A DNA stretch of 10,475 nucleotides from Planctomycetaceae bacterium (lineage in GTDB: Bacteria > Planctomycetota > Planctomycetia > Planctomycetales > Planctomycetaceae). The stretch lies in contig JALWSL010000785.1 in NCBI GenBank assembly GCA_027080405.1, forward strand, positions 1 to 10,475. The letters are read 5' to 3'. Each line of letters opens with the position of its first letter. The stretch's first letter is position 1. A program made the translations under genes and the position numbers. The notes under the pieces were generated by a model that did no database searches, was not told the origin of the DNA, and saw nothing but the letters and a program-made list of their open reading frames with translations. Positions 6,605-10,475 of the stretch are shown here, in pieces.

Positions 6605-7246
6605 TTAGTACCGGGGAGGTGGTCGGTTATCGATCGGACGGGGATGCCTGGGCGGACGCTCTTTGTCACCTTCGTTTTGTTTATGCCGATCGACTAATTG
6701 CATCAGCTCTTTCGCATCAATTTTTCCGTCTCGGTTTGTATCGACTTCTGAAAAATTCTTTTTCAGCCACTTGGGGGCTTCCCGGTAACTGAGGGCTCTG
6801 TCCCGATTCCGGTCAAATTTTCGGATAAAGTGATGGATCATGTCCAGTAGCGGATTGCGATGCGCATCCTGATCTCCCTGATTTCCATTCCCGTTCTGGT
6901 CATGATTTCCCTGGTTGTCGTCATGTCCCCGGTTGTCATCGTTGTTTCCGTGACCTTTATCACCGTGGCCGTCCCCATTTTGCTGGTTGTCATCGTGCCC
7001 CTGGTTGTTGTCATTGTGGCCTCGATTGCCGTTGTGGTTCCGGTCGTCGCTATTCATCTGATCATCGTCATCGTTGTCGTTGTGATTTCCATGATGACAA
7101 CGATCATCGCGATCACCATTTCTCCCGTTGTGTTCGCCATTTTCTGATCGATCTGAAACGGGGCGAACTCGAAACCCTGCATCAACTTGCGTCGAAAAGG
7201 CAACAGCCAGTAAACATGTTAGAGCCAGTAAACCAAGGTTCCTCAT
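6605..7246 (-). CDS. Secreted EF-hand protein with Asp/Asn/His/Gly-rich region
   Basis: A 213-residue protein. Residues 1-23 are a Sec signal peptide (LGLLALTCLLAVAFS core, cleavage likely after VDA). Residues about 31-128 are low-complexity, built almost wholly of Asp, Asn, His, Gly and Gln with loose repeats such as GHDDNQ. Two EF-hand loops follow as a pair: DRNRDRALSYRE (145-156, with Ala at the backbone-coordinating position and Arg instead of the usual Gly at position 6) and DTNRDGKIDAKE (169-180, a full consensus loop). The tail is basic and proline-rich. The protein probably binds calcium outside the cytoplasm, and the first region might bind other divalent metals through His and Asp. 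A strong ribosome binding site precedes the ATG. The true role is unknown; EF-hand proteins of this style are common in planctomycetes. Confidence 0.88.
   Translation of the reverse strand: MRNLGLLALTCLLAVAFSTQVDAGFRVRPVSDRSENGEHNGRNGDRDDRCHHGNHNDNDDDDQMNSDDRNHNGNRGHNDNNQGHDDNQQNGDGHGDKGHGNNDDNRGHDDNQGNHDQNGNGNQGDQDAHRNPLLDMIHHFIRKFDRNRDRALSYREAPKWLKKNFSEVDTNRDGKIDAKELMQLVDRHKQNEGDKERPPRHPRPIDNRPPPRY
6863..7156 (-). repeat. Low-complexity degenerate repeat inside the EF-hand gene
   Basis: This stretch encodes residues 31-128, where near-repeats of RGHDDNQ, GHNDNNQ and GHDDNQQ succeed one another. The DNA is correspondingly repetitive in GTTGTC/GTCATC-like trinucleotides on the plus strand. 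It looks like a minisatellite-type coding region that may vary in length between strains. Confidence 0.7.
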
Positions 7247-7252
7247 TCTTCT

Positions 7253-7258
7253 CTCCTT
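7253..7258 (-). promoter_or_regulatory. Strong Shine-Dalgarno of the EF-hand gene
   Basis: On the minus strand AAGGAG lies 6 nt before the ATG at 7246, a near-perfect anti-16S match and spacing. It fixes the start and stands out because the other genes here have weak sites. Confidence 0.88.
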
Positions 7259-7486
7259 GTTCGCTTTGTTTTGTCGTTTTCCACCCTTCTGCCCACATAA
7301 ACGGGGGCCTTTTCATGATTCCACAGAATTCCGCAGAGTTTTTGCTTTTTCTTTTTTCTTTTCGGATGGTCGCTTCCAGTTCGGATTAGCGCATGTTCGA
7401 GCGAAGGAGCGTTATTGGCGATCCAGTGGAAAAACGGTGTTGTTTATTATCTGACCACGAAAATGTTGCGCAAAAGCGTTTTTTTA

Positions 7487-7555
7487 CGTCAGGAAAGAAG
7501 AAAAGGCAGTTTATGGAAGATAGCAGGGGCAGGCTCCTGCTTGCCTTTCTTGACG
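7487..7555. repeat. Imperfect inverted repeat, structured element
   Basis: Outer arms AAAGGCA (7502-7508) and TGCCTTT (7542-7548) extend across a bulged A with AAG (7498-7500) and CTT (7549-7551). An alternative flank CGTCA (7487-7491) can pair with TGACG (7551-7555). Inside is a second stem, AGCAGG (7522-7527) with CCTGCT (7536-7541). Neither side ends in a T tract at the base, so it is not a simple terminator. It may be an intergenic palindromic repeat or RNA structure. Confidence 0.4.
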
Positions 7556-7632
7556 CATGTGGGTAAGTCCTGGCGTCTTGGCGTGAGACTTTTCTCCGTG
7601 TCTTGTATGTTCCTCTGTGGTCAATTTCATTG
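7556..7632 (-). repeat. Probable remnant of a dispersed 'CACAGAG/CACGGAG-GACGC' repeat
   Basis: On the minus strand this region reads ACCACAGAGGAACA, then ACACGGAGAAAAG, then TCACGCCAAGACGCCAGG. I recognise this order (a CACAGAG block, a CACGGAG block and a block of CAAGACGC units) as that of a non-coding repeat scattered through many unrelated bacterial genomes. It is a recollection without a database check, and the copy here appears diverged. Confidence 0.45.
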
Positions 7633-7658
7633 GCCTACCACAAAAACTCACCCATCAC

Positions 7659-7679
7659 CGGACAGCTCGTGCTGTTCCG
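7659..7679 (-). terminator. Possible hairpin terminator behind glnE
   Basis: An 8-pair stem with one bulged T (CGGACAGC 7659-7666 with GCTGTTCCG 7671-7679) and a 4-nt loop lies 83 bp past the glnE stop codon. On the minus strand the first T run comes only about 14 nt after the stem, so it does not fit an intrinsic terminator well. Confidence 0.25.
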
Positions 7680-7761
7680 CCTGCAATGTCAGGCCGGTTG
7701 CGAGAAAAAGGAACCGTAAAGGGCGTTGCAACGTCTCCCATGTTGGCAAGGAGGGAATTAT

Positions 7762-10475
7762 CTATTTTTGTGGAAGCTGATCGAGCAATTTGCTTTTTTC
7801 CCGGACTGTCTTCATGACCTGTTCCAGATCTTTCATGAATGCCTGGCTGCCTGAACTGTAGCCCAGCCTGCGAGCGAGAAATTCGCATTCTTCGGTATCT
7901 GCTTTGGGGACGGTCAGGTCTCTTGCATCGCCGCGAACCATGCGGAGGGCATCGATCAGTGTCCGTAAAAAACGATAGGCGTCACGGATTGCGATACGGT
8001 CTTCATGCGACAGGATGCCCAGAGCTTCGAGTTGTCGCAGGGCTTCCCGTGTGTTGGTGGTTCGCAGTTCAGGATACTTCGCTCCATAGGTGATTTGCAT
8101 TCCCTGTACGAGATATTCACAGTCGACAAGGCAGCCGCTGCTCAATTTTGCGTTGATTGTGCCCGGTTTAACGAGTTGACGTTCCTGTTTTTCCCGCATT
8201 CCCCGCATGGCTGAGGTATCGAACGGTTCTCCGGTGTAGACAATTCTATCGCGCAGAGCGGTCACCTGTTGACCGAATGTTTCGTCACCAGCGATCGGCC
8301 GGAATTTGACCAGGGCCTGCCGTTCATACGGCCAGGCGGCACCATCGGGAGAAAAGTATTTTTCGAACGCTTCGAGTGAAACAGCCGGCGAACCCGATTT
8401 TCCGTACGGTCTCAATCGCAAGTCAAGTTCAAAAATGCCATCCCGTTTTGTTCGGATGACAGATTGAATACCCTCGACCAGTTGTGTGTAGAAATTGTTG
8501 TTGGAAATCGAATGGCGGCCGGAAGTTCTCCCTTTTCCTGAATAGAGAAACATCAATTCGATATCAGAAGCAAAACCGAGTTCCCTACCTCCGCACTTAC
8601 CGAGTGCCGCCACGCAAAGATGGCACGGTTGGCCGGATTCCAGCATCGGTTCGCCGAATTGTTCAGTCAATTCCGAAAGTAGCAGCGATATCGCAGCGTT
8701 CAAAACAACTTCCGCGATGTTGGTCAACTCCAGTGAAAACTGTCCGAATGTTTCTTCCATGCCCAGAATGTGTCGCATATCCGTGCGTAGCATTTCCCGG
8801 TCTTTGAATGCGTTGATACGCTCTATTTTTTCCTCGCGTGAATTTGCCTGCTTCAGTTCTGCTGCCAGTTCCTGTTGGAGAAGTTGTGCATTTTTTGCCT
8901 CGGCAAGCGCATCGATATCGGTGACGACTGGAAACAGATTCGTATATTGCAGGCGGAGAAAATCTTCCCAGAGAAAGTCACTCACGCCGAGCATTTTGGC
9001 GAGCGCATCGAGCACTTTCGGCTGTTCCAGCGAGGCGAGTTTGTCGCTCCAGTCGGGTTGATCGAACAGCTTTTCAACCAGTTCCCGAAAGTGGAGCAGG
9101 GCAGATTCGGGGTTCGGTGCTCCGGGAAGCATGTGAACGAAATGTTTGATCAGAACGATCGCTGTCCGCAGCATATTCAGTTTCGATTCGTCCGTGATCT
9201 TTCTTCCATGGGAATCGGTCACGTACAGACGATCCGCTATTTTATTCTGGGCAGAATCAACAATGACACGGTCGATTTGCAATCCGTTAATTGCCAGCCC
9301 GGTGGTGAGTTCGTAAAGAAAACCGGGTAAATCTTCTCCGCTGATATCCAGAATTGTCGCCTTTGGATCGGTCTGGTTGTCGAGCGAAATATCAACAGGG
9401 AGCAGTAAACTGGTATCCGGTTTGCTTCTGCGCAAAGCGTTTCCAACCCGTTTGGCGAGAATTCCCTGAACTTCCTGGTGGGAGCGAGTATTTAACAACC
9501 GGCTCAAATTGGAAAGATCCTCCGCATACCGTTTCCAGACTTCCTCGGGGACAGTATCCAGCGGGGCGGAGACTTCGAGTACCGTAACAAAGCGTCCCGT
9601 GCTGTTCCGTTTATCACGTCCGGTACTGGCTGACGCGTTGCCCGGGATAATTTGTCGGGTAGGAAACAGTCCGGTGAAAACGTGACCTCTCAATATGTTG
9701 TAGCCGTAGGTGAAGAGCAATCCGCAGGTGACGGAAAACTGACCGACGGCGTCATTGCCGACAACCGTGATTTGCCAGCGATCATCGTCCAGTTTCTCGG
9801 TTGCGACCTTGATCGTTTCCCCTTTTTCAATACTTTCGAGAAGTTCCGCGTGTCGTTTGATCTCCTCCTCGCTGAATGTTGATGCGTAACTGGGTTGAGC
9901 CTCGGCGATCAACTCCATCAGCGGTTTTTCTTTAACAGATCCTGATTGAATATGGTCAAATGGTTTGCCCAGATACTTGTCGAAGATTTTGCGGATTTTA
10001 TTACTGTAATCTTCATAGTAACTGACGAACGTGTCCGAATCGGGGAAGTCGAGCTTGCGGGAGAGATAGGAAAGCTCTCGCGGTTCCTGGGGGATGTGGT
10101 GAATCGCCTTGTAGTGGGTCAACTGTAGCGCATGTTCGATAATTCGCAGGAAAACATAGCCGTTGGATAGCTGGCGGTATTCGTCGGCCTGAATGAAATC
10201 ATGTTCCGCCAAGCGGATGAGTCCATCTGTCGTATTGATGCTGCGAATTTGCGGGTGATGCATTCCCTGGGAAAGCTGCAGGTATTGCGTGATGAATTCA
10301 ACATCACGAATCGAGCCTTTGCCCCCTTTGACTTCTCCCCAGCTTCGCCCCTTTTTTTTGAGTCCTTTTTCGATTTGCGTTTTCATTTTCAGCACGTTCT
10401 GGCGAACCTGCTCCGCATCGACATCGAAAATGATCGGTTCGCACTGCTTCAGAAATTCCCGGCCCAACTCCAGAT
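7762..10475 (-). CDS. glnE: Glutamine synthetase adenylyltransferase with internal ACT domains (5' end outside window)
   Basis: Cytosolic enzyme that adenylylates and deadenylylates glutamine synthetase to tune nitrogen assimilation. The frame is open to the right edge, so the N terminus is missing. Residue numbers count from the TTG at 10467, which is probably internal. Residues 1-170 are the end of the first GlnE half (KGGKGSIRDVEFITQYLQL, Asp55/Glu57). Residues about 228-301 and 369-440 look like two GlnD-type ACT domains (TVVGNDAVGQFS; TILDISGEDLPGFLYELT). Residues about 450-901 form the complete second half: nucleotidyltransferase motif ALGKCGGRELGFASDIELMF (621-640), DLRLRPYG (682-689), WPYERQALVKFRPI (712-725) and GCLVDCEYLVQ (778-788). 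By analogy with E. coli, the second half is the adenylylating domain. E. coli GlnE is about 946 residues; 903 codons are already visible here without most of the first half, so the whole protein is unusually long. Confidence 0.93.
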   Translation of the reverse strand, partial: LELGREFLKQCEPIIFDVDAEQVRQNVLKMKTQIEKGLKKKGRSWGEVKGGKGSIRDVEFITQYLQLSQGMHHPQIRSINTTDGLIRLAEHDFIQADEYRQLSNGYVFLRIIEHALQLTHYKAIHHIPQEPRELSYLSRKLDFPDSDTFVSYYEDYSNKIRKIFDKYLGKPFDHIQSGSVKEKPLMELIAEAQPSYASTFSEEEIKRHAELLESIEKGETIKVATEKLDDDRWQITVVGNDAVGQFSVTCGLLFTYGYNILRGHVFTGLFPTRQIIPGNASASTGRDKRNSTGRFVTVLEVSAPLDTVPEEVWKRYAEDLSNLSRLLNTRSHQEVQGILAKRVGNALRRSKPDTSLLLPVDISLDNQTDPKATILDISGEDLPGFLYELTTGLAINGLQIDRVIVDSAQNKIADRLYVTDSHGRKITDESKLNMLRTAIVLIKHFVHMLPGAPNPESALLHFRELVEKLFDQPDWSDKLASLEQPKVLDALAKMLGVSDFLWEDFLRLQYTNLFPVVTDIDALAEAKNAQLLQQELAAELKQANSREEKIERINAFKDREMLRTDMRHILGMEETFGQFSLELTNIAEVVLNAAISLLLSELTEQFGEPMLESGQPCHLCVAALGKCGGRELGFASDIELMFLYSGKGRTSGRHSISNNNFYTQLVEGIQSVIRTKRDGIFELDLRLRPYGKSGSPAVSLEAFEKYFSPDGAAWPYERQALVKFRPIAGDETFGQQVTALRDRIVYTGEPFDTSAMRGMREKQERQLVKPGTINAKLSSGCLVDCEYLVQGMQITYGAKYPELRTTNTREALRQLEALGILSHEDRIAIRDAYRFLRTLIDALRMVRGDARDLTVPKADTEECEFLARRLGYSSGSQAFMKDLEQVMKTVREKSKLLDQLPQK

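Larger units (their letters stand above)
7247..7761. other. 515-bp intergenic region between glnE and the EF-hand gene
   Basis: No convincing gene is present. It should contain the EF-hand promoter (read leftward), but no clear -35/-10 pair was found. An A-rich purine tract on the minus strand (complement of 7340-7362) lies upstream of that gene. The rest holds an imperfect inverted repeat (7487-7555), a probable decayed dispersed repeat (7556-7632), and small hairpins behind glnE. Confidence 0.6.

Noticed and set aside
6475..6697. Two frames on opposite strands that share the peptide QRPITAVIGRC.
   Set aside because: The shared peptide is simply the palindromic hairpin at 6528-6563 read from both strands.
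6860..7147. A plus-strand open frame that translates into a very hydrophobic, membrane-like protein.
   Set aside because: It is the antisense of the Asp/Asn/His-rich repeat of the EF-hand gene; reversing those codons automatically gives Val, Ile and Leu.
7724..7733. Perfect 10-bp palindrome CGTTGCAACG just behind glnE.
   Set aside because: Too short to form a stable hairpin, no T tract follows, and a single 10-bp palindrome is expected by chance in a window this size.
7415..7780. A 121-codon plus-strand frame before the glnE end.
   Set aside because: It runs through the inverted repeat and the suspected dispersed repeat, is rich in Cys, Arg and Trp, and overlaps the glnE 3' end; no family features are visible.

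Overview
The window most resembles a chromosomal segment of a planctomycete (Planctomycetota). This is inferred from gene content: a Tat-exported polysaccharide pyruvyl transferase-like protein, a secreted TlpA-type thioredoxin with a helical-repeat tail, a DUF6263-like secreted protein, an Asp/Asn/His-rich EF-hand protein, and a large GlnE carrying GlnD-like ACT domains. Base composition looks balanced, ribosome binding sites are mostly weak, and intergenic gaps are fairly long. No genus can be assigned from the sequence alone. I see no phage, transposase, CRISPR array, tRNA or rRNA.

Layout. 167-2523 (+): gpsA, then 23 bp later the pyruvyl transferase-like gene, probably one operon. 2524-2749: short gap with a clear terminator for the opposite strand. 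2750-3934 (-): TlpA-like thioredoxin. 3935-4244: divergent intergenic region with an 11-bp tandem repeat. 4245-4958 (+): glycerol-facilitator-type aquaporin. 5056-6015 (-): DUF6263-like secreted protein, convergent with the aquaporin. 6016-6604: 589 bp without a gene, holding short repeats upstream of the DUF6263-like gene, several hairpins, a bidirectional terminator and a long hairpin behind the EF-hand gene. 6605-7246 (-): EF-hand protein. 7247-7761: 515 bp without a gene, with an imperfect inverted repeat and what looks like a decayed copy of a dispersed repeat. 7762-10475 (-): glnE, running off the right edge and therefore missing its 5' end.

Functional picture. GpsA makes sn-glycerol 3-phosphate for phospholipids, and the aquaporin has glycerol-facilitator features, so two glycerol-related genes lie within 4 kb, though not in one operon. 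Four of the seven genes encode probable exported or cell-envelope proteins, and the aquaporin is a membrane protein. GlnE controls glutamine synthetase by adenylylation. Its two GlnD-like ACT domains, placed between the two catalytic halves, are the most noteworthy feature because they suggest that glutamine or another amino acid could be sensed directly by GlnE.
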